DNA from: Xenorhabdus mauleonii
Lineage (GTDB): Bacteria; Pseudomonadota; Gammaproteobacteria; Enterobacterales; Enterobacteriaceae
Direction: 5' to 3'
NCBI RefSeq assembly: GCF_900113945.1
Contig: NZ_FORG01000005.1
Location: 244,975-308,974 of the forward strand
DNA length: 64,000 nucleotides
Shown here in pieces: positions 9,330 to 20,224 of the stretch. The first letter of the stretch is position 1, and every line of letters starts with the position of its first letter. The notes beneath the pieces are model-generated. The model worked only from the letters and a program-made list of their open reading frames with translations, did no database searches and had not been told where the DNA came from. The translations under genes and the position numbers were made by a program.

Positions 9330-9448
9330 AGCAGTTAGTTGCAAATGATTGTTAATTGCAAATAGCGGTTGATTGTAAATAACAGTTAGTTACAAATAGC
9401 AGCTAACTGCAAATAGCACTTATTTGCAAATAATAATTAGTTGTAAAT
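9330..9448. repeat. Seven tandem copies of a 17-bp repeat
   Basis: Seven contiguous 17-bp units near AGCAGTTAGTTGCAAAT at 9330, 9347, 9364, 9381, 9398, 9415 and 9432, each ending in GCAAAT, GTAAAT or ACAAAT, with a decayed eighth unit after 9448. They fill the anmK-pdxH gap up to 43 bp before the pdxH start. Units differ at 2-6 positions, so the array is old or under selection for spacing rather than freshly duplicated. Confidence 0.9.
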
Positions 9449-9490
9449 AATAGTGATATGCTAATACCCATAAATAATCGAGAGCTAAAA

Positions 9491-10144
9491 ATGTCAGAAT
9501 ATAATGAAATGGCTATCGCAGAATTGCGTCGCGAATATATACGTGGTGGGTTAAGGCGCAAAGATCTAACGGAAGAACCGATAGAACTTTTTGAACATTG
9601 GTTGAAGCAGGCCTGTGACGCTAAACTCAGTGATCCAACAGCGATGTGCATTGCTACGGTAGATGAACATGGCCAACCTTACCAGCGTATCGTTTTACTA
9701 AAACATTTTGACGCCCGCAGCCTAGTTTTTTATACCAACCTTGGTAGCCGCAAGGCAAAACACTTAGCTCAGAATAATCGAATCAGCCTTCATTTCCCTT
9801 GGTATCAATTGGAGCGGCAGGTTAGTTTTCTTGGTAAGGCGGAGCGTTTATCTCCTACTGAAGTCATAAAATATTTTCATAGCCGCCCAAGAGACAGCCA
9901 AATTGCAGCATGGGCTTCTCAACAATCTTCACGGATCTCTGCCCGAGGCATTCTGGAAGGAAAGTTTTTGGAGTTGAAACAAAAATTCAAAAATGGCGAA
10001 GTGCCGTTGCCCAGCTTTTGGGGGGGATTCAAAGTCGAATTTGATTCGGTAGAATTCTGGCAGGGAGGCGCCAACCGTTTACATGACCGTTTTCTGTACC
10101 AACGAGAAGATAATGGATGGCATATTGACCGTTTAGCTCCTTAA
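9491..10144 (+). CDS. pdxH: Pyridoxine/pyridoxamine 5'-phosphate oxidase
   Basis: A 217-residue FMN enzyme oxidising pyridoxine or pyridoxamine phosphate to PLP, the last step of vitamin B6 synthesis and salvage. Conserved blocks include [32 protein letters not shown], the [23 protein letters not shown] region and the C-terminal [18 protein letters not shown]. The ATG at 9491 matches the E. coli start; an ATG 33 bp upstream in the repeat-adjacent region lacks support. It is functionally paired with pdxY two genes downstream. Confidence 0.97.
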   Translation: MSEYNEMAIAELRREYIRGGLRRKDLTEEPIELFEHWLKQACDAKLSDPTAMCIATVDEHGQPYQRIVLLKHFDARSLVFYTNLGSRKAKHLAQNNRISLHFPWYQLERQVSFLGKAERLSPTEVIKYFHSRPRDSQIAAWASQQSSRISARGILEGKFLELKQKFKNGEVPLPSFWGGFKVEFDSVEFWQGGANRLHDRFLYQREDNGWHIDRLAP

Positions 10145-10353
10145 CAAAGAGCTAACTTACGTCGAAATGCCCGGTAGTATGCAATAGCTTTCAGATTACA
10201 GCCTATAAAATAGGGGCTTGATAATTTGAGTGGATAATTACTGTTTTTAATACTGGCACTTATATTACTGGCGTTTTATGCTATAGCACGTGATTTATAA
10301 CGAGATGCTTATATAGATATATAGGTAAAATATACAAACCGATGGAGTCATTG

Positions 10354-11625
10354 ATGTCTAGCAATAACCTGATTAAACAACTGCAAGAGCGGGGCCTTGT
10401 TGCCCAGGTAACGGATGAGGAAGCGTTAGCTGAGAGACTGGCGCAAGGTCCGGTTTCTCTCTATTGTGGCTTCGATCCTACCGCTGACAGCTTGCATTTG
10501 GGCCATCTGGTTCCTTTGCTGTGTTTAAAACGATTCCAACTTGCTGGGCATAAGCCTATTGCATTGGTTGGCGGCGCGACAGGTTTGATTGGCGATCCAA
10601 GTTTTAAAGCAACAGAACGCAAATTGAACACAGAAGACACTGTCCAAGAGTGGGTTGAGAAAATTCGCAAGCAGGTTTCACCATTCCTCAGTTTTGAAGG
10701 TGAGAGTGGCGCAGAGTTAGCCAATAACTATGAATGGTTTGGTGAAATGGATGTGCTGACTTTCTTGCGTGATATTGGTAAGCATTTTTCTGTTAACCAA
10801 ATGATTAACAAAGAAGCGGTAAAACAGCGCTTGAACCGTGACGATGTTGGTATTTCATATACTGAATTTTCTTACAATCTATTGCAGTCATATGACTTTG
10901 CAAACCTGAATGGTAAATATGGTGTTGAATTGCAGATTGGGGGTTCAGACCAATGGGGCAACATTACATCAGGTATTGATTTGACTCGTCGCTTACACCA
11001 AAAACAAGTGTTTGGTATGACAGTACCGCTGATCACCAAGTCAGATGGAACCAAATTCGGTAAAACAGAAGGCGGGGCAGTTTGGCTGGATCCTAAGAAA
11101 ACCAGTCCATATAAATTTTACCAGTTCTGGATTAATACGGCAGACGCAGATGTTTATCGTTTCCTGAAATTCTTTACATTTATGAACATTGAAGAAATCA
11201 ATGCACTTGAAGAAGAAGATAAGAACAGCGGTAAAGCGCCACGCGCTCAATATGTATTGGCTGAACAAGTTACAGGCATGGTACATGGTGACGCTGGGCT
11301 GACTGCGGCAAAGCGTATTACTGAAAGTTTGTTCTCTGGGAATGTTGCTGATTTAACCGAAGATGACTTTGCTCAATTGGCTCAAGATGGCATGCCTGCG
11401 ATTGAACTTGAAAAAGGGGCTGATTTGCAACAAGCATTGGTCAGCGCTGAATTTGTTCCTTCTCGCGGACAGGCTCGCACCATGATCAGCTCTAACGCGG
11501 TTTCCATCAATGGTGAAAAGCAGTCTGAACCAATGTATGTCTTTGCGGACTCTGATCGTCTATTTGGACGCTATACCTTACTGCGTCGCGGCAAAAAACA
11601 TTATTGCCTGATTAACTGGAAATAA
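10354..11625 (+). CDS. tyrS: Tyrosyl-tRNA synthetase
   Basis: A 423-residue class I aminoacyl-tRNA synthetase. The HIGH-type motif is HLGH ([11 protein letters not shown]), the KMSKS-type motif is KFGKT, and a C-terminal S4-like RNA-binding domain (about residues 350-423, [19 protein letters not shown]) is present. E. coli TyrS is 424 residues. I prefer the ATG at 10354 over the one at 10342 because the intervening GATGGAG can serve as ribosome site and it matches the E. coli N-terminus. Confidence 0.97.
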   Translation: MSSNNLIKQLQERGLVAQVTDEEALAERLAQGPVSLYCGFDPTADSLHLGHLVPLLCLKRFQLAGHKPIALVGGATGLIGDPSFKATERKLNTEDTVQEWVEKIRKQVSPFLSFEGESGAELANNYEWFGEMDVLTFLRDIGKHFSVNQMINKEAVKQRLNRDDVGISYTEFSYNLLQSYDFANLNGKYGVELQIGGSDQWGNITSGIDLTRRLHQKQVFGMTVPLITKSDGTKFGKTEGGAVWLDPKKTSPYKFYQFWINTADADVYRFLKFFTFMNIEEINALEEEDKNSGKAPRAQYVLAEQVTGMVHGDAGLTAAKRITESLFSGNVADLTEDDFAQLAQDGMPAIELEKGADLQQALVSAEFVPSRGQARTMISSNAVSINGEKQSEPMYVFADSDRLFGRYTLLRRGKKHYCLINWK

Positions 11626-11647
11626 TTCACACAAGTAAAAGTTTTTA

Positions 11648-11675
11648 TTAAGGGCAACAGTAATGTTGCCCTTAA
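11648..11675 (+). terminator. Hairpin after tyrS
   Basis: Perfect 11-bp stem TTAAGGGCAAC (11648-11658) and GTTGCCCTTAA (11665-11675) with a 6-bp loop, 22 bp past the tyrS stop and 60 bp before pdxY. The T-run after it is poor, so it may only reduce read-through into pdxY. Confidence 0.55.
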
Positions 11676-11735
11676 AGTATAACGATATCTTAATAAGCCA
11701 TCTGTGAATCAAAAAATAATAAACTAGGCCTTATC

Positions 11736-12614
11736 ATGAAAAATATTCTTTCAATTCAGTCTCACGTTGTTTTTGGTCATGCAGGAAATAGTGCTGCTGT
11801 TTTTCCAATGTACCGTATGGGAGTGAACGTATGGCCATTAAATACAGTTCAATTTTCTAACCACACACAATATCCTCAATGGCGTGGTTGTGTGATGCCA
11901 CCAGAGCATCTGACTGAAATAGCGCAAGGCATCGGTGAAATTAATAAACTCGCTTCCTGTAATGCGGTATTGAGTGGTTATATTGGCTCTGCAGAGCAGG
12001 GAGATCGTATTCTCGATATCGTGAAACAGGTTAAGCAAGCTAATCCCGAGGCTTGGTATTTTTGTGATCCGGTTATGGGACACCCAGAAAAAGGTTGTAT
12101 TGTTGCTCCAGGAGTGGCGGAATTTCACTGTGAAAAATCATTGCCTGCCAGTGACATTATTGCGCCTAATTTATTAGAGCTTGAAATATTATCTGAACGA
12201 AAAATTGAAAATGTGGAACAAGCAATATCTGCGGCACGTGCATTATGTGAAAAAGGTCCGAAGATTGTGCTGGTGAAACATCTTAGTCGTGCAGGATATA
12301 AAACAGATTGTTTTGAAATGCTGTTGGTAACCAAAGAGCATAGTTGGCATATTAGCCGCCCATTGATTGATACAGGAGCGCGTCAACCTGTTGGTGTTGG
12401 CGATTTAACCAGCGGCTTATTCTTAGTGAATTTATTAAAAAGCCCATCTTTGGGGAATACAGAATTACAAGCTGCGTTAGAGCATGTAGCAGCCGCTGTT
12501 TATGAAGTGATGCTGGAAACGCAAAGAAGCGGAGAATTCGAATTACAATTAGTCGCTGCACAGGACAAAATGGTTGTACCAACATATCATTTCAGCGCAC
12601 TACAAATTGACTGA
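11736..12614 (+). CDS. pdxY: Pyridoxal kinase PdxY
   Basis: A 292-residue ribokinase-fold kinase phosphorylating pyridoxal to PLP. Visible are the N-terminal [18 protein letters not shown] substrate loop, YFCDPVMGH, the [10 protein letters not shown] segment and the catalytic [10 protein letters not shown] loop with its Asp near residue 226. It is slightly longer than E. coli PdxY (287). Its position after tyrS is as in E. coli. Together with pdxH it forms the B6 salvage branch. Confidence 0.96.
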   Translation: MKNILSIQSHVVFGHAGNSAAVFPMYRMGVNVWPLNTVQFSNHTQYPQWRGCVMPPEHLTEIAQGIGEINKLASCNAVLSGYIGSAEQGDRILDIVKQVKQANPEAWYFCDPVMGHPEKGCIVAPGVAEFHCEKSLPASDIIAPNLLELEILSERKIENVEQAISAARALCEKGPKIVLVKHLSRAGYKTDCFEMLLVTKEHSWHISRPLIDTGARQPVGVGDLTSGLFLVNLLKSPSLGNTELQAALEHVAAAVYEVMLETQRSGEFELQLVAAQDKMVVPTYHFSALQID

Positions 12615-12635
12615 CATATCCCTGTTACTTGTCAC

Positions 12636-12655
12636 TTTCAAGTCGCGGCTTGAAA
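12636..12655. repeat. TTTCAAG/CTTGAAA palindromic intergenic repeat
   Basis: TTTCAAG (12636-12642), six spacer bases, CTTGAAA (12649-12655). It shares its arms and the AGT-GCGG core with the unit at 34814-34848, and its arms with 2391-2444. I interpret it as a copy of a dispersed intergenic repeat. Confidence 0.45.
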
Positions 12656-12694
12656 TCTATTATATCCATTGGGATAGGTAGCCAGTCTAATTAA

Positions 12695-12720
12695 GCTTCC
12701 GGTACGGCTGTACCGGAAGC
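12695..12720. terminator. Bidirectional hairpin between pdxY and gstA
   Basis: Perfect 11-bp stem GCTTCCGGTAC (12695-12705) and GTACCGGAAGC (12710-12720) with a 4-bp loop, between convergent genes. Confidence 0.7.
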
Positions 12721-12765
12721 AAGCAATATTGAAAGAATATCTACCTGAAATCACCCATAATTAAT

Positions 12766-13374
12766 TTAAATCAAGCCTTCTGCCATTAGAGCATCATGAA
12801 CATTGGGACGTTGCTTAATTTTATCCCTATAAGCGTTTAAATATACCAATTCAGAAATATCTAATTTTGTGGTGGGTGCCCACAGAATAATGACGAATAG
12901 ATAAGAATCTACGACGGTAAAATGATCCCCAGCGATATAAGGCTGTTTTGCTAAGATGCCATCAATATAAGCAAAGTGAAATTTTAGCTTTTTTATCGCA
13001 ATATCGATAGCGGCTTGGGGAGCTGCCATAATCGGAAACAGAGGCGAAAAATTTTGATGCAATTCACTGGATATGTAACTTAACCATTCTATTTGATGGT
13101 AATGCTCCATTGTGCCTGTCGGTGCGAGTAGGTTTTTATCAGGTTTTTGGTCGGCAATATATTTAAGAATGGCAGTCGCTTCCGTGAGTATTTGGCCATT
13201 ATCAAGCAGAATTGTAGGTACTTTTCCTTTGGGATTGATAGCACGAAAATCAGCACCACTTTCAGTTTTTTTATTTATTAAATCCACTTTTACCATACTG
13301 AAATCCAAACCTGTTTCACGAAGAATGATATGGGGGGAGAGTGAGCAAGCTCCCGGTGTATAGTATAGTTTCAT
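12766..13374 (-). CDS. gstA: Glutathione S-transferase GstA
   Basis: A 202-residue beta-class bacterial GST. The N-terminal thioredoxin-like domain carries Cys10 (YYTPGACS), and His106 (SELHQNFSPLF) is also present; both are the characteristic glutathione-site residues of E. coli GST (201 residues). The Ser of the TEATAIL turn binds the glutathione gamma-glutamyl group in this family. It acts in cytoplasmic detoxification. The gene order tyrS-pdxY-gstA is the E. coli order. Confidence 0.95.
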   Translation of the reverse strand: MKLYYTPGACSLSPHIILRETGLDFSMVKVDLINKKTESGADFRAINPKGKVPTILLDNGQILTEATAILKYIADQKPDKNLLAPTGTMEHYHQIEWLSYISSELHQNFSPLFPIMAAPQAAIDIAIKKLKFHFAYIDGILAKQPYIAGDHFTVVDSYLFVIILWAPTTKLDISELVYLNAYRDKIKQRPNVHDALMAEGLI

Positions 13375-13556
13375 AACTTGTTCCTTAATTAAGCCTTTAA
13401 TTTTGTGGGTATGTTAATTTTGGATACAATAAAACAAAAAACAGTAGTCGTTTTTTATTTAAAAGTCAATATGTTAAGCAGGGAGCAAAGGGGAGGAATA
13501 AGCCCAGTGTAATAAAAATAACCGGGCTTATTGAGTAGGTCAATTATCTAGCGTTC

Positions 13557-14345
13557 TTATTTCAGTTCTAGCTCATTCATTGCAGCGATGCTAAAGCCAC
13601 CATCTACATGCAGGATCTCACCCGTAACGCCACCAGCCAGATCAGAACACAGGAATGCAGCCGCATTACCCACATCTTCTGTCGTGACAGTACGACGGAT
13701 AGGTGTCACTGCTTCGCAGTGTGCCAGCATTTTACGGAAGTCTTTAATACCAGAAGCCGCCAAAGTACGAATTGGGCCAGCTGAAATGCCGTTAACGCGA
13801 ATGCCTTCAACGCCCATTGCATTTGCCATATAACGAACGTTTGCTTCCAGAGACGCTTTTGCCAGACCCATTACGTTATAGTTAGGGATAGCACGTTCTG
13901 CACCCAGATAGCTCAGGGTAAGCAGGGCAGAATTAGGATTCAGCATGCTGCGGCATGTTTTTGCCATCGCAACAAAGCTGTATGCACTGATGTCATGTGC
14001 AATTTTGAAACCTTCACGGGTAACAGCATTAACATAATCACCATCAAGTTGATCAGCAGGTGCATATCCGATGGAGTGAACGAAACCATCGAATTTAGGC
14101 CATACTTTACCCAATTCAACAAACAATGCGTCGATGCTTTCATCTTCAGCAACATCACATGGCAGAACGATATTAGAATTCAGTGATGCAGCGAACTCTT
14201 CGACACGAGGTTTCAGCTTGTCATTTTGATAGGTAAAAGCCAGCTCTGCTCCTTGATCGTGCATTGCTTTAGCAATCCCATAAGCGATAGACAGTTTGCT
14301 GGCGACGCCAGTAATGAGAATGCGCTTGCCGGTCATGAAACCCAT
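13557..14345 (-). CDS. fabI: Enoyl-[acyl-carrier-protein] reductase (NADH) FabI
   Basis: A 262-residue short-chain dehydrogenase, identical in length to E. coli FabI, which reduces trans-2-enoyl-ACP in the last step of fatty acid elongation and is the triclosan target. The nucleotide loop [13 protein letters not shown] and the catalytic Tyr-x6-Tyr/Lys arrangement (around [21 protein letters not shown], Tyr146, Tyr156 and Lys163 by E. coli numbering) are intact. The start at 14345 (TAAGGATACTGCT upstream) is preferred over an ATG at 14375. It follows the sap operon as in E. coli. Confidence 0.98.
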   Translation of the reverse strand: MGFMTGKRILITGVASKLSIAYGIAKAMHDQGAELAFTYQNDKLKPRVEEFAASLNSNIVLPCDVAEDESIDALFVELGKVWPKFDGFVHSIGYAPADQLDGDYVNAVTREGFKIAHDISAYSFVAMAKTCRSMLNPNSALLTLSYLGAERAIPNYNVMGLAKASLEANVRYMANAMGVEGIRVNGISAGPIRTLAASGIKDFRKMLAHCEAVTPIRRTVTTEDVGNAAAFLCSDLAGGVTGEILHVDGGFSIAAMNELELK

Positions 14346-14531
14346 AGCAGTATCCTTATTGTTCTTTGTGAGCAAACACCAATAGTCACGGAGTTAAAAT
14401 AATATCCATAATATGACCAAGGTGTTTATTGTTAATAAACGGGGACGATTCTACCATGCCGGAGAGAAATGTGGTGAGTTTCCTACTCTGTTCCGATCAG
14501 TGAATAAAATACGTCCGGTTAACATTAAAAA

Positions 14532-15341
14532 TCAGGTGATATCTTGCCGCCAAGCATCGGCGGATAGCGCTTCACCAAAATGACTGGCTATCAATTTGCG
14601 TGTAATGTCATGCAACGGGGAAGCCAGCACCTCCGCTGTATTACCACGTTCAACAACTTCCCCTTCATGCATCACCAGCATTTGATCACTGATATGCTTC
14701 ATCATACCGAGATGCTGGGTTACATAGATGTATGAAATCCCATGTTGTTCCTGTAATTCCAGCATTAAGTTGATGATTTGGGAACGCATTGACATATCAA
14801 GGGAAGCCAATGCTTCATCAGCAACAATAATTTGTGGCTGCAATATTAATGCCCGTGCCAGAGCGACACGCTGCTTTTGCCCGGAGGCGAGCATGTGCGG
14901 ATAATAATTGGCATGATCTGACCGTAATCCGACTTGGCGTAATGTCTGATTGATCCGTTTCTCGCGTTCAGCCGGGGATAATTCGGTATTCAGGATTAAC
15001 GGCATATCCAGAATTTGCCCGATACGCTGGCGAGGATTCAACGAAGTACTGGGATCTTGAAAAATCATGCGTATGCGTTGGCTGCGATAACTGTAATCCC
15101 CGTAAGTCAGTTTATGGCCGTCGATCAGAATTTCGCCGGAAGTCGGTTCAATAACCCCTGACAGCATTCTTGCCAGTGTGGACTTGCCGGAACCATTCGC
15201 GCCAATGATGGCCAGCGTTTTTTTCGGTTGCAAAGTAAAGCTCACCGGTTTTACGGCGTCGAGGTGCAGTCGGCGAAATAATCCCGTTTGATAGCGGAAT
15301 GTTTTAGTCAGATTTTTGACTTCCAGTAATGTATCAACCAA
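14532..15341 (-). CDS. sapF: Sap peptide transporter ATP-binding protein SapF
   Basis: A 269-residue ABC ATPase of the oligopeptide subgroup. Walker A is GANGSGKST, followed by a Q-loop (IFQDPSTSLNPRQ), a signature region variant (ASGQKQRVALARAL instead of LSGGQ) and Walker B (IIVADEALASLD). It is the last gene of sapABCDF and its start abuts the sapD stop. The Sap system is linked in enterobacteria to antimicrobial peptide resistance and putrescine export. The unusual signature also occurs in other SapF proteins as far as I recall. Confidence 0.94.
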   Translation of the reverse strand: MVDTLLEVKNLTKTFRYQTGLFRRLHLDAVKPVSFTLQPKKTLAIIGANGSGKSTLARMLSGVIEPTSGEILIDGHKLTYGDYSYRSQRIRMIFQDPSTSLNPRQRIGQILDMPLILNTELSPAEREKRINQTLRQVGLRSDHANYYPHMLASGQKQRVALARALILQPQIIVADEALASLDMSMRSQIINLMLELQEQHGISYIYVTQHLGMMKHISDQMLVMHEGEVVERGNTAEVLASPLHDITRKLIASHFGEALSADAWRQDIT

Positions 15342-16334
15342 TTACGGCTCCTCCATATTCAAAGGGAAATGGCAGGCGAATGCATGGCTTTTAACCACTC
15401 GTAGCCGTGGGGTCTCAATGCAAGTTTTCTGGGCATAGGGACAACGTGGCCCTAAACGGCATCCCACCGGCAGGTGTTCCAGAGAGGGAATGCCTCCCGG
15501 CAGTGTATTCAGCCGGCTTTTATGTGGAAGCGGGCTGCCAAAGTCAGGAATTGAACGGATAAGCGCCTGTGTATAAGGATGGTGAGGCGTTACCAGTAAT
15601 TCATCTGGGGTGGCGCTTTCCACGGTTTGGCCGCAATACAGCACATTGATCCGTTTGACCAGTTTGCTCATCATTTGCAAATCATGACTAATCAATAAGA
15701 TCGTCATGTTGTTGTTTTGATTCAAACTCGATAGCAAACGGAAAATTTGGGCCTGTGTTGTTGGCTCCATGGCATTGGTTGGTTCATCTGCAATCAGCAA
15801 TCTGGGTTGATTGGCAAGGGCAATGGCAATCATGACTTTCTGGCACTCACCTTCTGTTAATTCATAAGGGTAACTGTGCATGATGTCGTTATGATCTTTA
15901 ATGCCAACGCGGTGCAATAGCTCGATTGCACGGCGCTTTCGCCAATTAAATCTTTGCCACCAGCGGCCTTTATACGTCCAGCTGGGGATGGCTTGAATGA
16001 GTTGCTTGCCAATATTTTCAGATGGATCGAGACATGACTGTGGCTCCTGAAAAATCATTGAAATATTGTGGCCTATCACTTTGCGGCGTTGCCGTGGTGT
16101 CAGGCGCAATAAATCAATATCGTTGAAACGAAAACGATCAGCAGTAACATTGAGGTTATCTTTTGTGACGCCACAAATCGCTTTGGCAATCAGACTCTTC
16201 CCTGATCCAGACTCGCCAGCCAGACCGAGGATTTCACCTTCTGTCAGTGAAATACTGAATCTATCAACGGCTTTAACGGGGCCTTCAGCGGTCATAAACT
16301 CAATGGTGAGGTTTCGAATATCAAGTAATGGCAT
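15342..16334 (-). CDS. sapD: Sap peptide transporter ATP-binding protein SapD
   Basis: A 330-residue ABC ATPase with Walker [11 protein letters not shown]-loop [13 protein letters not shown], signature [15 protein letters not shown] and Walker [13 protein letters not shown]. The C-terminal oligo/dipeptide transporter extension has four cysteines ([14 protein letters not shown]...C). In E. coli SapD is also needed for ATP-dependent Trk potassium uptake. Its ATG overlaps the sapC stop by one base. Confidence 0.95.
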   Translation of the reverse strand: MPLLDIRNLTIEFMTAEGPVKAVDRFSISLTEGEILGLAGESGSGKSLIAKAICGVTKDNLNVTADRFRFNDIDLLRLTPRQRRKVIGHNISMIFQEPQSCLDPSENIGKQLIQAIPSWTYKGRWWQRFNWRKRRAIELLHRVGIKDHNDIMHSYPYELTEGECQKVMIAIALANQPRLLIADEPTNAMEPTTQAQIFRLLSSLNQNNNMTILLISHDLQMMSKLVKRINVLYCGQTVESATPDELLVTPHHPYTQALIRSIPDFGSPLPHKSRLNTLPGGIPSLEHLPVGCRLGPRCPYAQKTCIETPRLRVVKSHAFACHFPLNMEEP

Positions 16335-17221
16335 TATTCGACTCCTGCATTAATGGCTCGATGGAGACCGTCGCCCAGTAAATTGACCAACAGGACACTG
16401 AGCATAATTGCGGCTCCGGGCAGCATAACGGTCCAAGGTGCAGCATAAAGTAATTCCAGCGAATCCCCCAACATGGCACCCCATTCAGGTGACGGTAATT
16501 GCGCTCCGAGATCGAGAAATCCCAGGGCTGCGATATCAAGGATAGCGATAGAAAGGGCCCGGGTTAATTCACTGACAATCACGGCGGTAATATTGGGGAA
16601 AATGGCGTAGCGTAAAATATGGTAATTTGAAGCACCATCCAGGCGTGCGGCAGTAATATATTCTTTATCCAGCTCGTCATGTACTGCGGTATAAACGGTG
16701 CGGACTATTCTTGGCAACAATGCCAGACAAACCGCTATCATGGCATGATGCAGGCTGGCTCCGACAAATGCAACGACAATAATCGCCAGCAACAGCGAAG
16801 GAATCGAGAGCAAAGTATCAAGGATATGATTCAGGACTGCTGATTTCAATCCATGACTCATGCCCGCAAGACTCCCGATAACTAAGCCGACAATAGCAGC
16901 GATCGCAGTGACAATCAGCGCAGTTCCAAATGTGGATGATGTCCCAATCAACAGACGGCTAAAAATATCGCGTCCAAGATCGTCAGTTCCGAGGAAAAAA
17001 GCGACGTTGCCGTGATGTGACCATGAAGGAGGCATAAGCTGTTCTACAAATTGCTGGTCAAGCCGATATGGGGCGATATAGTCCCCCAATAAACTTAACG
17101 CAATTAAAATCAGCACCCCATAAAAACCCATCATTGCCAGCAGGTCAGAATAGAAGAATCGCCAGATAACTTTTAATGGCGAAGGCATTTTCTTTTCCTG
17201 ATAAAAGTTATCTAAAGGCAT
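16334..17221 (-). CDS. sapC: Sap peptide transporter permease SapC
   Basis: A 295-residue inner membrane permease of the DppC/OppC type with about six hydrophobic segments and the EAA-like cytoplasmic loop ([24 protein letters not shown]) that contacts the ATPases. An N-terminal extension before the first membrane segment resembles the E. coli protein ([11 protein letters not shown] vs MPYDSVYSEKR). It overlaps the sapB end by 14 bp, so translation is probably coupled. Confidence 0.94.
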   Translation of the reverse strand: MPLDNFYQEKKMPSPLKVIWRFFYSDLLAMMGFYGVLILIALSLLGDYIAPYRLDQQFVEQLMPPSWSHHGNVAFFLGTDDLGRDIFSRLLIGTSSTFGTALIVTAIAAIVGLVIGSLAGMSHGLKSAVLNHILDTLLSIPSLLLAIIVVAFVGASLHHAMIAVCLALLPRIVRTVYTAVHDELDKEYITAARLDGASNYHILRYAIFPNITAVIVSELTRALSIAILDIAALGFLDLGAQLPSPEWGAMLGDSLELLYAAPWTVMLPGAAIMLSVLLVNLLGDGLHRAINAGVE

Positions 17222-18173
17222 ACCATTCCTTATGCTTCAGAGGATTAGCCATCGCTCCAATAATATCTGTCAGTATATTGACTGAAATAACCAAGGTTCC
17301 TACTACCATAACACCCGCTGAAATTGCTGAATAATCTTGCTGGCGAACAGCACTGATAAGCCAACGCCCAAGGCCGGGCCAGTTAAATACCTGCTCTGTC
17401 ACCATAGCCAATGTAAGCATGGTTGAAAATTGTAACCCCAATTTGGGAATAATGGGGGGCAATGCATTATGCAACAAGTGACGACGGATAATTGTCAATC
17501 TTGACAAGCCGCGTGTTGCCGCTGATTTAATATAGTTTGCAGTTGAGATTTCCTCCGCACTGTTGCGCATCAAACGAATGACTTCCGTCATGGGCGCTAC
17601 CGCCAATGTGAGAACCGGCAGGATCATATGCTGAATGACGCTCATGATCATATCATTGCGATAAGGCGATTTTGACAGCCAAGCATCAATTAATGCGGAG
17701 CCTGTCACCGGCTCCATCCGGTAGAGCAAATCAAATCGCCCTGAAACAGGCAGCCATCCCAGATGGAGAGAAAAAAGGAGAATGAGCAGCAGGGCCAGCC
17801 AGAATACAGGGATAGAAAAGCCACATAACGCAAATGTACTGATAATGATGTCTGCTTTTTTATTGCGCCAAACACCCGCGACAATCCCCAGAGGGATCCC
17901 GATGAGTAATGCGATGGAGAAAGAGAGAATACAAAGCTCCATAGTCGCCGGGAGCACTTCATACAACTGCGTGATAATTCGCTCACCATTAATGCTGGAA
18001 ATGCCAAAATCCCATTGCAGCAGGCTACGGAAGTAAAATAGATAAGCATCCACCAATGAAGCACCGCTCAAAGGACCATGCGGCGTGAAATACATCAGGC
18101 TGAAGCTGATAAATGAAAGAAAAAATAGCGTCACAACCAGCAGCACCAAACGACGCAGGATATAAATAATCAT
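17208..18173 (-). CDS. sapB: Sap peptide transporter permease SapB
   Basis: A 321-residue DppB/OppB-type permease: N-terminal membrane anchor (residues 5-27), a periplasmic loop, then five more membrane segments. The EAA loop ([21 protein letters not shown]) and the C-terminal [15 protein letters not shown] motif typical of OppB proteins are visible. It starts 4 bp inside the sapA end (ATGA-type coupling). Confidence 0.94.
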   Translation of the reverse strand: MIIYILRRLVLLVVTLFFLSFISFSLMYFTPHGPLSGASLVDAYLFYFRSLLQWDFGISSINGERIITQLYEVLPATMELCILSFSIALLIGIPLGIVAGVWRNKKADIIISTFALCGFSIPVFWLALLLILLFSLHLGWLPVSGRFDLLYRMEPVTGSALIDAWLSKSPYRNDMIMSVIQHMILPVLTLAVAPMTEVIRLMRNSAEEISTANYIKSAATRGLSRLTIIRRHLLHNALPPIIPKLGLQFSTMLTLAMVTEQVFNWPGLGRWLISAVRQQDYSAISAGVMVVGTLVISVNILTDIIGAMANPLKHKEWYAFR

Positions 18174-19915
18174 TCGCTTCCCTTTTTATTTTCAGCAGGA
18201 ACAGGGGTGCTTTGCTCACGGTAAACTTTACCAAAGGAGCTGTTGCCAAACGGACTCAGAACCAATCCTTTAATGTTATAACGAAAGATTTGTAAGCGCA
18301 TTGAATAAGCTAATGGTAGTACAGGTAATTGTTGAGCGAGAATTTCTTGTGCAACATGATAATTGTTGATGCGTTCTGCAAGTTGTTGATTCAATAATGC
18401 TTGATGAAGAGCATCATCAAAATCCGCATTACACCAGCGGCTCAAGTTGGTTTGGGACGCAATGGCGGCACAACTCAATAATGGGCGGAAAAAACTGTCA
18501 GGGTCGTTGCTATCGGTAGACCAACCCGCCAGAGTCATATCGTGGGTTTTATCCATCAACTGATTTTCCTGAAAACGGCCTTCGACGGGGCGAATGGACA
18601 TTTTAATGCCGACATGTGCCAAATCGGCCTGAATGAGTTCAGCCATCTTCAGGGGGCTTGGGTTGTAAGACTGCGATGCAGTTGGCACCCATAACGTCAA
18701 TTCCAGACCATTTAATCCCAGTTTATTTAACATCTTCCGGGATTTTTCAGGATTATATTCGGTGATTTCAGCACGATTATCATACGCCCAAGATGCGCGG
18801 GGCAAAATAGATGCCGCTGTTTCTGCCGTGCCATAATAAATTGATTTCATCAACCGTTGGTTATTGATGGCATAAGCAATTGCCTGACGGACTTTCAATT
18901 GATCCAATGGCGGTTTACTGGTATTGAATGCCAGATAAGCGATATTCATTCCTGAGCGCAGTGTTTGTCGCAGGTTTGGATCATCATGCAAGATATTCCA
19001 TTGGTTGGCATCGGGGTATGCCAAGACATCACATTCACCGGTAAGGAGCTTGGAGATTCGGCCAGTACCGCCAGCCCCTGTATCCACAACGACCTGTTCC
19101 ATTTGGGGCTTGCCATTCCAGTATTTGTCATGGCGAACAAGGCGGATAAATTGCTCCACTTGATAATCTTCCAGCATGAAAGGCCCCGTGCCTACAGGTT
19201 TCCAGTCTATCTGCTCTTGCCGGTTCATTTGGTGGAGCTTCTGGGCATATTCTTGGGACAAAATAGGAGCATAGTGGGTTGCTAAATGCCAAATAAAGGA
19301 AGCGTCAGGCGCATTAAGTTGAAATTCAACGGTATATTTGTCGATTTTACGGATATCCTTGACTGCATCACCAAACTGCAAGCTATCAAAATAAGGATAA
19401 TTGCCGCCATTGACGTAATGGTAATAGTGCGTTTTATCAAAGAGGCGGCGGAAACTGAACACGACATCATCCGCATTCATTGTGCGGGTTGGCGTAAACC
19501 ATTCGGTCGATTGAAAAGCAACATTGCGGCGCAGATAAAAACGATAGGTTGCGCCGTTATCCCGTATTTCCCAATGAGTGGCCAGTTCCGGAGCCAAGCG
19601 GTAGGTTAGGGGATCAACGCCCAGCAGACGGTTGTAAATCTGTGCGGCAAGCGTATCCACGGTTAATCCACTGATGGATTTCTGTGGATTAAATGTATTC
19701 AGGTTGCCGTTGACACAATAAATAAACCCACTCTGCCTTAAGTCAGTTGAAGCGTGAGATAGACTTTCCGTAGTATCGTGAATTCTGGATCTGGGAATAA
19801 GTGTGGTAGTTGTTGTTTTTATAGTCTTTTCTGTCACAGGTTCTGGAATAGCATTATTGGCCGCCGGGGCGGGGAAAGAAAATAATAATATGATCCAGTA
19901 AATCAAATATCGCAT
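18170..19915 (-). CDS. sapA: Periplasmic peptide-binding protein SapA
   Basis: A 581-residue SBP family 5 solute-binding protein and first gene of sapABCDF. A signal peptide (residues 1-19, [10 protein letters not shown]) is followed by a low-complexity Thr/Ser-rich stretch (residues 20-55) and the binding core, including [18 protein letters not shown] and the [12 protein letters not shown] signature. It is about 30 residues longer than E. coli SapA, mostly in the segment after the signal peptide. It captures peptides, possibly host antimicrobial peptides, for delivery to SapBC. Confidence 0.94.
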   Translation of the reverse strand: MRYLIYWIILLFSFPAPAANNAIPEPVTEKTIKTTTTTLIPRSRIHDTTESLSHASTDLRQSGFIYCVNGNLNTFNPQKSISGLTVDTLAAQIYNRLLGVDPLTYRLAPELATHWEIRDNGATYRFYLRRNVAFQSTEWFTPTRTMNADDVVFSFRRLFDKTHYYHYVNGGNYPYFDSLQFGDAVKDIRKIDKYTVEFQLNAPDASFIWHLATHYAPILSQEYAQKLHQMNRQEQIDWKPVGTGPFMLEDYQVEQFIRLVRHDKYWNGKPQMEQVVVDTGAGGTGRISKLLTGECDVLAYPDANQWNILHDDPNLRQTLRSGMNIAYLAFNTSKPPLDQLKVRQAIAYAINNQRLMKSIYYGTAETAASILPRASWAYDNRAEITEYNPEKSRKMLNKLGLNGLELTLWVPTASQSYNPSPLKMAELIQADLAHVGIKMSIRPVEGRFQENQLMDKTHDMTLAGWSTDSNDPDSFFRPLLSCAAIASQTNLSRWCNADFDDALHQALLNQQLAERINNYHVAQEILAQQLPVLPLAYSMRLQIFRYNIKGLVLSPFGNSSFGKVYREQSTPVPAENKKGSE

Positions 19916-20145
19916 ATAAAACGTCAGCCATAAAAAAGAATCTGGCCATTGTACTTAATTAACGCTTTTTGCTCAAAAACAACGGTCAGATCACGATAGT
20001 GAGAAGTATTCTCAATTAAATGCTTTACAAATAGAATTGAGAAGTATTATCATTTGCATGTGCTTTAGGGAAACACGCTTGTAACTTCAAGTTGGGAGTT
20101 CCAAATAAAGCGCGACATTGCTCACATTGCTTCCAGTATTTTATT

Positions 20146-20165
20146 AGCCGGCTCGGGTGCCGGCT
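20146..20165. terminator. Terminator between pspF and sapA
   Basis: AGCCGGC (20146-20152) and GCCGGCT (20159-20165) form a GC-rich stem followed on the plus strand by ATTTTTTTAT and flanked on the other side by TTTTATTA, so it can work in both directions. It lies about 60 bp past the pspF stop in the 309-bp pspF-sapA gap, which otherwise holds the sapA promoter and no ORF. Confidence 0.75.
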
Positions 20166-20224
20166 ATTTTTTTATCTGCTTCATACCGATTTTCAACTAC
20201 TGATTTTTACCGACTGACCTTCAA

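Noticed and set aside
9330..9448. Possible CRISPR array from regular short repeats
   Set aside because: The 17-bp units are directly contiguous with no unique spacers, and there are no cas genes nearby.
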